20,800 nt of DNA from positions 1,854-22,653 of the forward strand of contig JANLFM010000023.1 in assembly GCA_024655865.1 (NCBI GenBank), in the 5' to 3' direction. The notes under the pieces were generated by a model. It saw nothing but the letters and a program-made list of their open reading frames with translations. It was not told the origin of the DNA and made no database searches. This DNA is from Caldisericota bacterium (GTDB taxonomy: Bacteria > Caldisericota > JANLFM01). Position 1 is the first letter of the stretch. Every line of letters begins with the position of its first letter. A program made the position numbers and the translations under genes. Positions 1 to 7,684 of this stretch are shown here, piece by piece.

Positions 1-153
1 GTGGAAGATGTGGATGCCTGGCACAAGAAGCTCCTGGAAAAAGGCGTCCCCGGTCTTACTCCCATCTTTTTGAATGAAGAAATTGGCGTTTATGGGTTCT
101 TCTTCCTCGATCCTGAGGGGTATAAAATCGAAATACAGAAGTTCTTGAAATAG
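1..153 (+). CDS. VOC/glyoxalase-like protein, C-terminal fragment (5' end outside window)
   Basis: Frame 1 is open from the first base to a TAG at 151-153 and gives the last 50 residues of a protein that starts upstream. The fragment has the end of a vicinal-oxygen-chelate (glyoxalase/bleomycin-resistance) module: a helix with HKKLLEKG, then strands ending in GFFFLDPEGYKIEI. In this family the Glu of the final IEI strand (E44 of the fragment) usually ligands the metal. The substrate cannot be told from this piece; lactoylglutathione lyase, methylmalonyl-CoA epimerase and dioxygenase relatives all share the fold. A hairpin terminator follows the stop within 5 nt, and the next gene runs towards it, so this gene ends a separate plus-strand transcription unit. 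Confidence 0.75.
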   Translation: MEDVDAWHKKLLEKGVPGLTPIFLNEEIGVYGFFFLDPEGYKIEIQKFLK

Positions 154-157
154 GAAA

Positions 158-188
158 AAGGAGGCGGCCTATATGAGGCCGCCTCCTT
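158..188. terminator. Bidirectional hairpin terminator between convergent genes
   Basis: AAGGAGGCGGCC (158-169) and GGCCGCCTCCTT (177-188) are perfect 12-bp complementary arms around a 7-nt loop (170-176). The hairpin lies in the 40-nt gap between the VOC stop (153) and the PPC-gene stop (194), which face each other. Five A residues at 155-159 give a U-tract for minus-strand transcripts, so it fits best as the intrinsic terminator of the long minus operon. The plus-strand side has only a short TT, so termination of the VOC gene may be weaker. Confidence 0.85.
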
Positions 189-193
189 AAAGC

Positions 194-736
194 TTACTTT
201 ACCTCCCGGTACCAATTCTCCGGGTACTCGTCCGTCCGCTCTCCTTTCAGCCAGGAGGTGGGATAAAGTACCTCAATTCCCTCGATCTCCGTGATAAAAC
301 ATTCTAAAACACCTTTTACGATACTTCCTTGCTCCAGGTGACCACCGAAGGTAGGGCAATCCCAAGCTCCTCCAGCGACAAAATGTATCGCGGGGAAAGG
401 CTCCGGGTTCCCATCCTTTCCAGGTCGAGGATGAATCATGCCCCCTATGGCCAGGATCATACTCAAGTTTTGAACAACAGCTGGCGTCTCGTGGTGCCAG
501 TTCTCGGGGTTCTGAGAATCCGGAGTCCACACAAGGAACCTGGCTGGCTGCAATCCGCCCATAAAGGCAGCGTGGATTTTGGCATACATGATGTTGTGGT
601 CGCGGGCAAATTTTTGAATTGCTAAAAAGACATCTGCTCCTGTGGTCAGACGTAAAATGAACTCCCTACCTCTTTTGCATTCCACAGCATGGTAATCATC
701 TGGGCGCTGAGCGTCCAATTCCCAACTGTCTTTCAT
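194..736 (-). CDS. PPC-domain (DUF296) protein
   Basis: This 180-residue protein fits a single PPC (plant and prokaryote conserved, DUF296) domain. The fold shows in the early REFILRLTTGADV segment, the middle AKIHAAFMGGLQPARF strand pair and the later FGGHLEQGSIVKG followed by LECFITEI. Bacterial members are free-standing trimers of largely unknown function; plant homologues are fused to AT-hooks and bind DNA. No AT-hook or helix-turn-helix is visible here, so DNA binding should not be assumed. Several His residues (the NWHHE pair, MIH, PAIH, GGHL) could form a metal or substrate site. The start is ATG at 736 because AAAAGGAGGGAC lies 5 nt upstream. A start at 784 would overlap the PhzF gene and has no such site. 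It is the last gene of the operon, 25 nt after phzF-like, and ends at the hairpin terminator. Confidence 0.8.
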   Translation of the reverse strand: MKDSWELDAQRPDDYHAVECKRGREFILRLTTGADVFLAIQKFARDHNIMYAKIHAAFMGGLQPARFLVWTPDSQNPENWHHETPAVVQNLSMILAIGGMIHPRPGKDGNPEPFPAIHFVAGGAWDCPTFGGHLEQGSIVKGVLECFITEIEGIEVLYPTSWLKGERTDEYPENWYREVK

Positions 737-761
737 GACTGTCCCTCCTTTTAGCCCGGCA

Positions 762-1649
762 TTAACCGGGTAGCTTAATTTCACCCTCTAATGTGGCTAC
801 AGCGTAACCGGACAATTTCACGGCTCTGATATTCTCACCTTCAAACACCAATTCAGCCTCACCGACTCCTGGCCTGCCCAGGAAATGCCCTTGTTCCATG
901 CGTAGAATCTTTTTGGGATTCAAGTACGAGTAAACGTATGCTGCCAGGGCCCCGGAAGCAGAGCCGGTAAATGGGTCCTCGCCTATTCCATAGGGGTTAA
1001 AGAGGCGAGCGTGGGTGTCGTTTCTCAAATCGATCGTCTCCAGGGTAAACAGGAAGGATCCACTGATCCCCAGCTCTTCAAGCAGGTTCTTAAGTGCTCC
1101 TCTTTCCATTTCTGTCCTTCGCAAAGCCTCCAGGCTCTTTAAAGGAACGATCAGGAAAGGGACTCCGGTGCTCACCACCTGGGGAGGGAGTGATTCTAAG
1201 AATTCCTCTTCAAAAAGATTGAAACAGGAACGTACCCTTTCCCAGGGAACTATTGTTCCAAATTGAGGAGCTTGCTGGGTCATCACCACCTTTATTCCCC
1301 TTTCGTCCTTAAAGATTTCCAGCGGAAGAACACCTATCTCGAATTGAAACGTGACCCGGGCCCTATTTTCGTGGAGAGCGATTTTTCCCTCGCTGGCCAG
1401 GAGGAAAGCCGTGGCGATGGTGGGGTGTCCCGCAAAAGGAATCTCCCCCCACGGGGCAAAGTAACGCACACGAAAGTCCGCCTCAGACGAGGGCAAGACG
1501 AAAGAGGTCTCGCTCAGGTTGGTCTCCCGAGCAATCATCTGCATCTCTTCAGGGTTTAAATCCTGAGCAGAAGGAAGAACAGCGCAAGGATTGCCTTTAA
1601 AGGGCTCAGTAGTGAAGGCATCAACGTAAACGATACGGTAGCGGCGCAA
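762..1649 (-). CDS. PhzF-family isomerase/epimerase-like protein
   Basis: The 295-residue length and motifs match the PhzF family, which has two pseudo-symmetric diaminopimelate-epimerase-like domains. Visible signatures are VDAFTTEPFKGNPCAV near the N-terminus, NLSETSFV with the catalytic-type Glu at E47, FAGHPTIAT with H75, and EDPFTGSASGAL in the second half. In PhzF the Glu moves a proton during isomerisation of trans-2,3-dihydro-3-hydroxyanthranilate. No other phenazine gene is present, so that substrate is unlikely; most relatives are uncharacterised isomerases or epimerases acting on small carboxylates. The start is TTG at 1649, one nucleotide after the pyrB stop, with only a weak AGGAAAAG site, which suggests translational coupling to pyrB. 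A role in isomerising an amino-acid-derived intermediate of the operon is inference. Confidence 0.87.
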   Translation of the reverse strand: MRRYRIVYVDAFTTEPFKGNPCAVLPSAQDLNPEEMQMIARETNLSETSFVLPSSEADFRVRYFAPWGEIPFAGHPTIATAFLLASEGKIALHENRARVTFQFEIGVLPLEIFKDERGIKVVMTQQAPQFGTIVPWERVRSCFNLFEEEFLESLPPQVVSTGVPFLIVPLKSLEALRRTEMERGALKNLLEELGISGSFLFTLETIDLRNDTHARLFNPYGIGEDPFTGSASGALAAYVYSYLNPKKILRMEQGHFLGRPGVGEAELVFEGENIRAVKLSGYAVATLEGEIKLPG

Positions 1650-1650
1650 G

Positions 1651-2580
1651 CTAAACTTTTCCTAAAACCAATGCAATCAGGGCCATCCTTACGTAGAGGC
1701 CATTTTTTACCTGACGGAAGTAGGCCGCTCCCGGATAGGAATCCACGTCCGTTGCAATTTCGGTTACCCGGGGAAGAGGGTGCATTATCGTGAGCCCTGG
1801 TTTTGCCTGATCCACCAGGGAGCGAGTGAGAATGAAAGCGTCCTTCAGCTTTTCGTACTCTTGAGGATCTTGAAACCTTTCCTTCTGGACCCTGGTCATA
1901 TAGATCACGTCTGATTCCTTAAGGGCTGAGGGCAGGGACTCGGTTTCCTTTACCGGGACACCGTGGGACTTCAGGGATTCCGTGATTTCCAGGGGCATCT
2001 TTAGCTCCTCGGGGGCGACGAAGATCAAATTCACCCTGTAATGTTTGAGCAGTTCCACGAGAGCGTGCACCGTGCGTCCATTTTTAAGATCACCCACTAA
2101 CGCCACGGTTAACCCATCTATAGTTCCTTTCTCAGTTTTAATGGTCAGCATGTCGAGCAAGGCCTGGGTGGGATGCTGCCCCGCACCGTCTCCGCCGTTG
2201 AGGATGGGGACCGTGGCCACCCTGGCCGCCCTCTCCGCAGAACCAATTTGGGGATGGCGCATGGCGATCACGTCAGCATACTGACAAACTGTAAGGATAG
2301 TATCTTCCAGGCTTTCTCCTTTGGCGGTAGAGGATGTGGAAGCCTCTGCAAAACCAATTACCGAACCCCCTAACCGAAGCATTGCGCTTTCAAAAGAGAG
2401 CCTGGTTCTGGTGGAGGGTTCGAAGAAGAGGGTGGCCAGAATCTGTCCCCTGGTTAAATCCAGAGAGGGTCTGGATTTGAGTTCCTCTTTAAAGTTTTCC
2501 GCCACCTGGAGGACGTGCTCAATTTCCTCCCTGGTGAACTGTTTCCCTGTAAGAATGTGTTTTCCTTTCAAGTAGACCAT
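1651..2580 (-). CDS. pyrB: Aspartate carbamoyltransferase catalytic chain
   Basis: The 309-residue protein has a full set of aspartate carbamoyltransferase residues. The carbamoyl-phosphate loop STRT is at 56-59, the neighbouring-subunit loop has S83 and K87, R108 is in MRHP, and H136 and Q139 are in QHPTQ. The aspartate-binding residues R169 (GRTVH), R230 and Q232 (MTRVQKER) and the HPLPR loop are also present. It would make N-carbamoyl-L-aspartate from aspartate and carbamoyl phosphate in the cytoplasm. ATG at 2580 is preferred because AAAGGAG lies 8 nt upstream; the GTG at 2589 sits inside that site. No regulatory chain (pyrI) or other pyrimidine-synthesis gene is beside it; the operon is otherwise catabolic. 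It could serve ordinary pyrimidine synthesis, or work in reverse on a carbamoyl amino acid. The residues favour aspartate over ornithine or oxamate. Confidence 0.95.
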   Translation of the reverse strand: MVYLKGKHILTGKQFTREEIEHVLQVAENFKEELKSRPSLDLTRGQILATLFFEPSTRTRLSFESAMLRLGGSVIGFAEASTSSTAKGESLEDTILTVCQYADVIAMRHPQIGSAERAARVATVPILNGGDGAGQHPTQALLDMLTIKTEKGTIDGLTVALVGDLKNGRTVHALVELLKHYRVNLIFVAPEELKMPLEITESLKSHGVPVKETESLPSALKESDVIYMTRVQKERFQDPQEYEKLKDAFILTRSLVDQAKPGLTIMHPLPRVTEIATDVDSYPGAAYFRQVKNGLYVRMALIALVLGKV

Positions 2581-2593
2581 TTTACTCACTCCT

Positions 2594-3667
2594 TTACATG
2601 TCCTTTATTAAGTTCGCTAAAGTATGAATGCCCTTCTTGATCTCCTCGGGTTTCAAAGCGCAAAAAGGAAGCCTCAAAAAATTATCGCCCTGACCATCGG
2701 CGAAGAACCCCCGACCATCGGTAAGCAAAATTTCCGCGCCCTTGGCTTTTTCGAGGAGCTGAGGAGCGCTTATTTCTTTGTTCAAAGTAAGGCCCACGAA
2801 GAAACCGCCCTCGGGCTTCACCCATGTCCCAATGTCAGAGAACTCCTCTTCCAGAGTATCGAGCATCACCTGCAGCCTGGGTGCATAAAGGGTATGAAGC
2901 CTATCGAGCTGTCCGGGCATCAAGTCCTCTTTAAGGAACTCATAAACTAGAGCTTGAGGAAGAAGAGAGGGGGTAATGTATGTACCTTCGGCCTGGAAAG
3001 CTAAGCGCTTGATCAATTCCCGGGGGCCATAGGCCAGACCGACCCTCAATCCGGGGGAAATGAGCTTGCTGAATGAGCTCAAGGTGATCGTGCGTTCCGG
3101 AGCAAAGGAGCGGATTTGGGGAAGGTCCTTTCCCCTGTAACGTAATTTCCGATAGGGGATATCCTCCACGATCAGAAAGTCGAATTCCCGGGCAAGGGCT
3201 GCGATTTTTTCCCTTTTTTCTGCGCTCATAGTGGCGCCAGAGGGGTTCTGGAAATCTGGAATAAGGTAAACCAGTTTTGGCTTATAAGAACGAACTGCCT
3301 TTTGGAAAGCTTCTATCTCTGGTCCATCCTCTTTAAGGGGAACACCAATTACTGAACAGCCGGATCTCTTCAAGCTCTGAATCGCTCGGTCATAGGTGGG
3401 AAGTTCAACCAGCACTGAAGATCCTGGCCCTGCAAAACACTGTCCGATAAAGTCCAGAATCTGAAGGGCACCGTGGCTTAAAAGGATTTGATCCGAAGAA
3501 ATCCCGTACTCCTCAGAAAGAAACTTCCTCAGCGGTTCAAACCCGAATGATGAACTGTATTGAAAGATCTGGGGCCCATACTCTTTGATAGCCTTCTCGG
3601 AGCAGGAAAGCAGTTCTTCCTGAGGGAAGGCTTCTACGGCGGGAACCCCACGGGTAAAACTGATCAT
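2594..3667 (-). CDS. PLP-dependent aminotransferase, class I/II (MocR/2-aminoadipate type)
   Basis: A 357-residue fold-type I aminotransferase. Visible residues are the PLP-stacking region SHGALQ, N141 in PDFQNPSGATMS, the D169/Y172 pair in VEDIPYRKLRY, the Schiff-base lysine K201 in SSFSKLISPGLRVG and R208. The pattern resembles stand-alone 2-aminoadipate/valine-pyruvate/aromatic aminotransferases related to the catalytic half of MocR regulators. No N-terminal GntR DNA-binding domain is present, and the length is slightly short for the family (about 390-400). It would swap amino groups between an amino acid and a 2-oxoacid, which suits an operon carrying a 2-oxoacid oxidoreductase. ATG at 3667 has an AGGGGATGAAGAG leader. 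It lies 20 nt after the hydantoinase gene and 13 nt before pyrB. Substrate not predictable. Confidence 0.87.
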   Translation of the reverse strand: MISFTRGVPAVEAFPQEELLSCSEKAIKEYGPQIFQYSSSFGFEPLRKFLSEEYGISSDQILLSHGALQILDFIGQCFAGPGSSVLVELPTYDRAIQSLKRSGCSVIGVPLKEDGPEIEAFQKAVRSYKPKLVYLIPDFQNPSGATMSAEKREKIAALAREFDFLIVEDIPYRKLRYRGKDLPQIRSFAPERTITLSSFSKLISPGLRVGLAYGPRELIKRLAFQAEGTYITPSLLPQALVYEFLKEDLMPGQLDRLHTLYAPRLQVMLDTLEEEFSDIGTWVKPEGGFFVGLTLNKEISAPQLLEKAKGAEILLTDGRGFFADGQGDNFLRLPFCALKPEEIKKGIHTLANLIKDM

Positions 3668-3687
3668 CTCTTCATCCCCTTTCCGAA

Positions 3688-5049
3688 TTAAATGAGCTCT
3701 TCTGGATCCACCCGGCCAGCACGCGTGGCAAAAAATTTCGCAGATCCGGGACTGAGCTTAACCTCTCCATCCTGGAGAAGCACCCTTCCTCTCTGCATAG
3801 AGAAAACCGGTTTCCCCAGGCACTCCCTCTCGTGATAGAGGGTATAGCCTACAGTCGTATGCTGATTCTCATGCCTCAAGGTGTGCCTTAAAGCAGGATC
3901 GAGGACCACGATATCGGCGTCAGAACCCACTTGTATCGTTCCCTTCTGGGGGTACAGTCCGAAAATTTTCGCCGGGTTCTCGCACATGAGCTTCGCCAAC
4001 CTGGGCAGACTGATCCTTCCAGTATTCACCCCCTCATCGTAGATCAGGGTGAGCATCGTTTCGCACTGAGGAGAACCGTAAGGCGCTTTAAAGAAGTCGT
4101 CGTCAATCTTTTTGGCTTTGGCTGCGTGATCAGAGCCGATGGTGTCAATGATTCCATTTTGAACCCCTTCCCAGAGAGCGAGCCGGTCAAATTCCCTTCT
4201 GATCGGGGGGCCCACTTTAGCCAGCGCCCCAAACTTTCGATAAACATCATCGTTTAGGCAGAGGTACTGAGGGCAGGTTTCGGCATAAACCCTGTGCCCT
4301 TCTTCTTTAATCCTCCTTATAACCGGCATGCTTTTTCCTGCAGAGTTGTGGACTATGTAAATGGGGCAACCAGCCACCTGGGCAATGCGGCAGGCCCGAT
4401 TCACGGCCTCCGCCTCTAAAATATCCGGATTGGTCTCGAGGAAAACTTCCTTTTGAGGACGACCCTCTTTTATCAAAAGCTTGTCCTCCAGGTAATCGTT
4501 AGCCATGCCATTTTCCGCGTGTACCATAAGGAGCCCGCCTTCCTGTGCAATGATGTCTGCCGCTGCCATAAGCCAGTAGTCATCAGTCATCCACTTCAGC
4601 TTGGCATAGGCCATGAAGATCTTGCCGGAGGTAACTCCTAATTTAAAAATCTCCGGAATCAGAGGAACCTGATTGGAAGCGTCGAAAAACCCAGCATGAA
4701 GGCTAAAATCCAGCACTGACTTTTCTAATCCCTCGTCCCTGAACCATTTAATCGTGTCTAGGACTGGCTGACCTGGCTTAATATATGCGTAGAAAATCAT
4801 AAATGTTGTACCACCGTAGGCTGCTGCTTTAGCTGTCTCCAGGACTTTGTCTTCATAAACGGGGTGGGCATGGGGGTCAATTATTCCGGGTAGGACGTAC
4901 TTTCCTCGAGCATCGAATACTTGCCTGGCATCTTCCCGGGAAATATCCGGCGCGACCTGGGCAATCTTCTCACCGGAGACGGCCACATCTGACTTTTGCA
5001 TACCCTTCCCCGTGACCACAAGCCCGCCTTTGATCAGATAATCAAACAT
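3688..5049 (-). CDS. Dihydropyrimidinase/hydantoinase-family cyclic amidohydrolase
   Basis: This 453-residue metal-dependent amidohydrolase hydrolyses a cyclic amide such as dihydropyrimidine, hydantoin or allantoin. The binuclear site is complete: H60 and H62 in IIDPHAHP, the candidate carboxylated lysine K143 in TSGKIFMAYA, H177 in MVHAENG, H234 in IVHNSAG and D307 in GSDHAA. The GSDHAA and AETCPQYLCL motifs group it with dihydropyrimidinase/hydantoinase rather than biosynthetic dihydroorotase. Differences from textbook members include HAH for HTH, SGK for SFK, and NSAG for the usual VSS after the fourth His, so specificity may be unusual. The C-terminal part GTIQVGSDADIVVLDP is the usual second beta-sandwich. 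ATG at 5049 has AGGAGG 7 nt upstream, and the gene follows ridA by 10 nt. The racemase upstream in the same operon supports a hydantoin-type substrate, but no carbamoylase is seen. Allantoinase is the main alternative. Confidence 0.9.
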   Translation of the reverse strand: MFDYLIKGGLVVTGKGMQKSDVAVSGEKIAQVAPDISREDARQVFDARGKYVLPGIIDPHAHPVYEDKVLETAKAAAYGGTTFMIFYAYIKPGQPVLDTIKWFRDEGLEKSVLDFSLHAGFFDASNQVPLIPEIFKLGVTSGKIFMAYAKLKWMTDDYWLMAAADIIAQEGGLLMVHAENGMANDYLEDKLLIKEGRPQKEVFLETNPDILEAEAVNRACRIAQVAGCPIYIVHNSAGKSMPVIRRIKEEGHRVYAETCPQYLCLNDDVYRKFGALAKVGPPIRREFDRLALWEGVQNGIIDTIGSDHAAKAKKIDDDFFKAPYGSPQCETMLTLIYDEGVNTGRISLPRLAKLMCENPAKIFGLYPQKGTIQVGSDADIVVLDPALRHTLRHENQHTTVGYTLYHERECLGKPVFSMQRGRVLLQDGEVKLSPGSAKFFATRAGRVDPEELI

Positions 5050-5059
5050 CCTGGTCCTC

Positions 5060-5464
5060 CTATTCAGCTGTTTTTACAGCAATGCAATCAATTTCTACCA
5101 GAGCATCAGGATCAGGTAAAGATACAACTTCCACACAGGTTCGAGCGGGAAATCCAGCCAAGAAGAACTCTCGATAAGCTTGGTTAACTAAGGCGAAGAG
5201 TCGCATGTCCTTAAGGAAGATGTTAATCTTCAGGACCTTCTCCAGGGAACTTCCAGCATCTTCCAGGAAAGATGATATATTTCTCAAAGCTTGCCTCGTC
5301 TGCTCCTTTATGTCTAACTTGGCGATCTCGCCGGTTTTGAAGTCCCTGCCCACAACCCCGGATACAAAAATCAGGTCTCCGTACTGTACAGTGGTTGCGA
5401 AGGGCAAGTTGGGGTTAAGGGGAGGAGAGCGGAAAATTTCTTTATGGTTTTTCTTTTCAGGCAT
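5060..5464 (-). CDS. ridA: RidA (YjgF/YER057c/UK114) family enamine/imine deaminase
   Basis: A 134-residue protein of standard RidA length. It has LIFVSGVVGRD, the helix EQTRQALRNISSFLEDAG and the FPARTCVEV motif. R108 there is the conserved arginine that binds the substrate carboxylate, and E124 (ALVEID) matches the conserved acidic residue, so imine deaminase activity is expected. RidA hydrolyses reactive enamine/imine products such as 2-aminoacrylate, which PLP-dependent serine/threonine dehydratases release. Here its start lies inside the end of the dehydratase gene (8-nt overlap), which fits that pairing well. ATG at 5464 has a strong GCAGGAGGTC site 4 nt upstream. Some RidA homologues act in pyrimidine or aminophenol breakdown, so a role with the hydantoinase just downstream is also possible. 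Confidence 0.92.
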   Translation of the reverse strand: MPEKKNHKEIFRSPPLNPNLPFATTVQYGDLIFVSGVVGRDFKTGEIAKLDIKEQTRQALRNISSFLEDAGSSLEKVLKINIFLKDMRLFALVNQAYREFFLAGFPARTCVEVVSLPDPDALVEIDCIAVKTAE

Positions 5465-6440
5465 TTTGACCTCCTGCCATTATTAAATTAAATTTTTCTG
5501 CGCTTATATTTCGTCCCGTGAGAACAAGAACGGTTTTCTTTTTCTCGGGATTGACCTTTTTAAAAAGCAAAGCCGCTAAAGTAACCGCAGCAGCTCCCTC
5601 CACAATCACTTGTTCTTCTCTTTCAAAAACGCGCATCGCTTCCATAATCTCCTCTTCGCTTACCAGCACAACTCTGTCGATCAAATTGTGAGAAATCCTG
5701 AAGGGCAGAGGACTGAAGCCCCCGGAAAGCCCGTCGGCAATGGTAGGCCTTAATTCAATTCTCTCTCGGGGAACACCATCCCTCAAAGAAAGAAAGGCTC
5801 CAGGAGCGGCCTCTGGTTCCACCCCAATTACCTCTACTTTAGGGCTCAAAGCCTTAATGACAGAGGAAATTCCTGAGATCAACCCTCCCCCTCCTATGGG
5901 AACGATAATCCTCTCCAGGGAAGGAAGATCTTCCAGAATTTCCAGCGCTATTGTCCCCTGACCTGCAATGGTCCAAGGGTGGGCGTGGGAGTGAACATAG
6001 AAGGAATCCCTCTCTTTCACGTACTCCATTGCACTATCATAGGCTTCAAGGAAAGTTTTTCCCTTTAGCACCACCTCGGCCTTCAGCTCCCTCATTTTTT
6101 GAACCTTGCACGCTTCGGCGGACTCAGGGCTATAAACCCTTACCTTGAGGGAATTTCCCAGAGTAAAGACGGCGTATGAGAGCGCAATACCGTGATTCCC
6201 GCTGGACGCGGTTACCAGAGGTCCTTGCTCATGCGATTCAAGGAAGTTCAAAATCCAGCTGAATGCTCCTCTTACTTTAAATGAACCTGTAAGTTGCCAG
6301 CACTCCATTTTCAGATAAACAGGCAACTTCAAGAGTTTGCTTAAAGCATGGGAGAAAATAAGTGGGGTCTTGAGAATATGATTTTGGATTCTTCTTCTGG
6401 CCAAAACGACATCAGTGGGAGAAAACTCCTCCTCAGCCAT
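5457..6440 (-). CDS. Threonine/serine dehydratase-like PLP enzyme (fold type II)
   Basis: A 327-residue fold-type II PLP enzyme with all main motifs: the lysine K55 in TGSFKVRGA, the cofactor-binding SSGNHG at 79-84, the phosphate loop GGGGLISG at 183-190 and a late VLVLTGRN. It would deaminate threonine to 2-oxobutyrate or serine to pyruvate, releasing ammonia through an enamine. It has no C-terminal ACT domain, so it resembles catabolic (TdcB-like) rather than isoleucine-feedback-controlled IlvA enzymes. Serine racemase and related ammonia-lyases are alternatives that sequence alone does not exclude. ATG at 6440 has GGAGGAG 10 nt upstream and overlaps the threonine-synthase-like gene by 8 nt; it overlaps ridA by 8 nt. 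Its 2-oxoacid product is a natural feed for the ferredoxin oxidoreductase encoded earlier in the operon. Confidence 0.9.
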   Translation of the reverse strand: MAEEEFSPTDVVLARRRIQNHILKTPLIFSHALSKLLKLPVYLKMECWQLTGSFKVRGAFSWILNFLESHEQGPLVTASSGNHGIALSYAVFTLGNSLKVRVYSPESAEACKVQKMRELKAEVVLKGKTFLEAYDSAMEYVKERDSFYVHSHAHPWTIAGQGTIALEILEDLPSLERIIVPIGGGGLISGISSVIKALSPKVEVIGVEPEAAPGAFLSLRDGVPRERIELRPTIADGLSGGFSPLPFRISHNLIDRVVLVSEEEIMEAMRVFEREEQVIVEGAAAVTLAALLFKKVNPEKKKTVLVLTGRNISAEKFNLIMAGGQNA

Positions 6441-7662
6441 TGGCTAAAAACTCCTCCAGCAGAGAGGTAGCCTGATGGGTGTCATATGCCTGTAAGACAG
6501 AGGATAGATCAGGGGTGATAGTTTGCAATTCCCTGAATCCGGAACCGGTCAATATCAAGACCGCTTTTTCGCCCTCCTTGACCAGACCCACCGACCTCAG
6601 ACGTAAAAAGCCTGCTAAAGCTGCGGCTGATGAGGGCTCAACGAATATTCCATCCTTCTTGGCAAGCAATTTCAAAGCCTCCAGCAGTTCCTCGTCTGAA
6701 AGGGAAACCGCAGTGCCCTCGGAATCCCTGATGGCCTGAAGAGCTTCGACTCCGTCCACCGGGTAGGCGTGGGCGAGTTTTACTCCCATTGTCTCTATAG
6801 ATTCGTCCATCTCAGAGGCAATCTCCCTGAGTTCTGCTTCTGTTTTAGCGCCCGTTTTTAAAGCGAGCTCGAAGGTATTAAGGGCTTTCAATTCACATGC
6901 TACAAACTTAGGGATTTTATCCACAAGCCCCATTTTGAAAAGCTCAAGAAATCCTCGGTGAATTCCAGCCAGCGTCCCTCCTGAAGCTCGAGGAACAAAG
7001 ATCCAATCGGGTGCCAATTCAAGCTGCTCAAGTATCTCGTAAGCTATGGTCTTGGTTCCTTCATTCTGATACGGATTGCTTGGCCTGTGGGTAGTTGTTT
7101 CAAAAACTTTTAATTTTAGGCATGTTTCCTCAACAAAATCCAGAGCGTTCTGTATGGTTCCTTGAAGAGGGATGACCATAGCACCGTAAAGTATCATCGG
7201 CGCTACCCTCGTAAAAGGTGCGTTCTCCGGAACCAATATAGCGCACTTCATTCCAGCTCGGGCAGCATAGGCTGCAGTTGCCAGCCCTGCGCTTCCCATG
7301 GAAGCGTTCAGCGCTGCCTTAAATCCCATGGCCTTGGCCATCGAAATGCCCACAGACATCGCTCGATCTTTTACAGAACCCGTGGGATTGAGCCATTCGT
7401 TTTTCAGGAAAAGGTCTTCTTCAATAGAGCTTTCAACAAGGGAAGTGCCTCCTTCTCCCAGAGACACAGGCTCGAACCCCTCGGGAAGAGGAAGCAATTT
7501 CCTGAACTTCCAAATGCTTCTCCCCTCATGGAAGTTTAAGGTTGTTCCAGGGGGATAGCGGAAAAAAATTAAGCCGCCGCATACAGGACACCTACGCAGG
7601 TAAGTGAGAATGTCAAATGATTTGCCGCAGCTTTGGCAATATGGTTGAACTTTATTCTCCAT
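6433..7662 (-). CDS. Threonine-synthase-like PLP protein with N-terminal zinc ribbon
   Basis: This 409-residue protein begins with a zinc-ribbon pattern (C9, C12, C25, C28), followed by a fold-type II PLP core with K98 in NPTGSVKDRAM. The overall plan matches threonine synthase and relatives such as cysteate synthase. Two cofactor loops differ from the usual form. The SSGN-type loop reads SMGSAG at 121-126, so the Asn that normally contacts PLP is Ser124. The phosphate loop reads PRASGGTLAG around 224-232. These changes make a plain threonine-synthase call unsafe; it may act on another O-activated or amino-acid substrate. ATG at 7662 has an AGAGGTGAT site upstream. It lies 22 nt after the second permease gene and overlaps the dehydratase gene by 8 nt, a pairing that suggests shared chemistry. 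Confidence 0.8.
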   Translation of the reverse strand: MENKVQPYCQSCGKSFDILTYLRRCPVCGGLIFFRYPPGTTLNFHEGRSIWKFRKLLPLPEGFEPVSLGEGGTSLVESSIEEDLFLKNEWLNPTGSVKDRAMSVGISMAKAMGFKAALNASMGSAGLATAAYAARAGMKCAILVPENAPFTRVAPMILYGAMVIPLQGTIQNALDFVEETCLKLKVFETTTHRPSNPYQNEGTKTIAYEILEQLELAPDWIFVPRASGGTLAGIHRGFLELFKMGLVDKIPKFVACELKALNTFELALKTGAKTEAELREIASEMDESIETMGVKLAHAYPVDGVEALQAIRDSEGTAVSLSDEELLEALKLLAKKDGIFVEPSSAAALAGFLRLRSVGLVKEGEKAVLILTGSGFRELQTITPDLSSVLQAYDTHQATSLLEEFLANG

Positions 7663-7684
7663 GGCTTATCACCTCTTTGAGCCT

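Noticed and set aside
762-1649. Phenazine biosynthesis gene phzF
   Set aside because: Family membership is clear, but no other phenazine gene is present and most family members have other roles, so the symbol was withheld.
2594-3667. MocR-type transcriptional regulator
   Set aside because: Only the aminotransferase half is present; no N-terminal GntR winged helix precedes it, and the start codon has its own ribosome-binding site.
3688-5049. Biosynthetic dihydroorotase (pyrC), because pyrB is two genes away
   Set aside because: GSDHAA, AETCPQYL and the TSGKIFMAYA lysine motif follow the dihydropyrimidinase/hydantoinase pattern, and the length (453) also fits that group.
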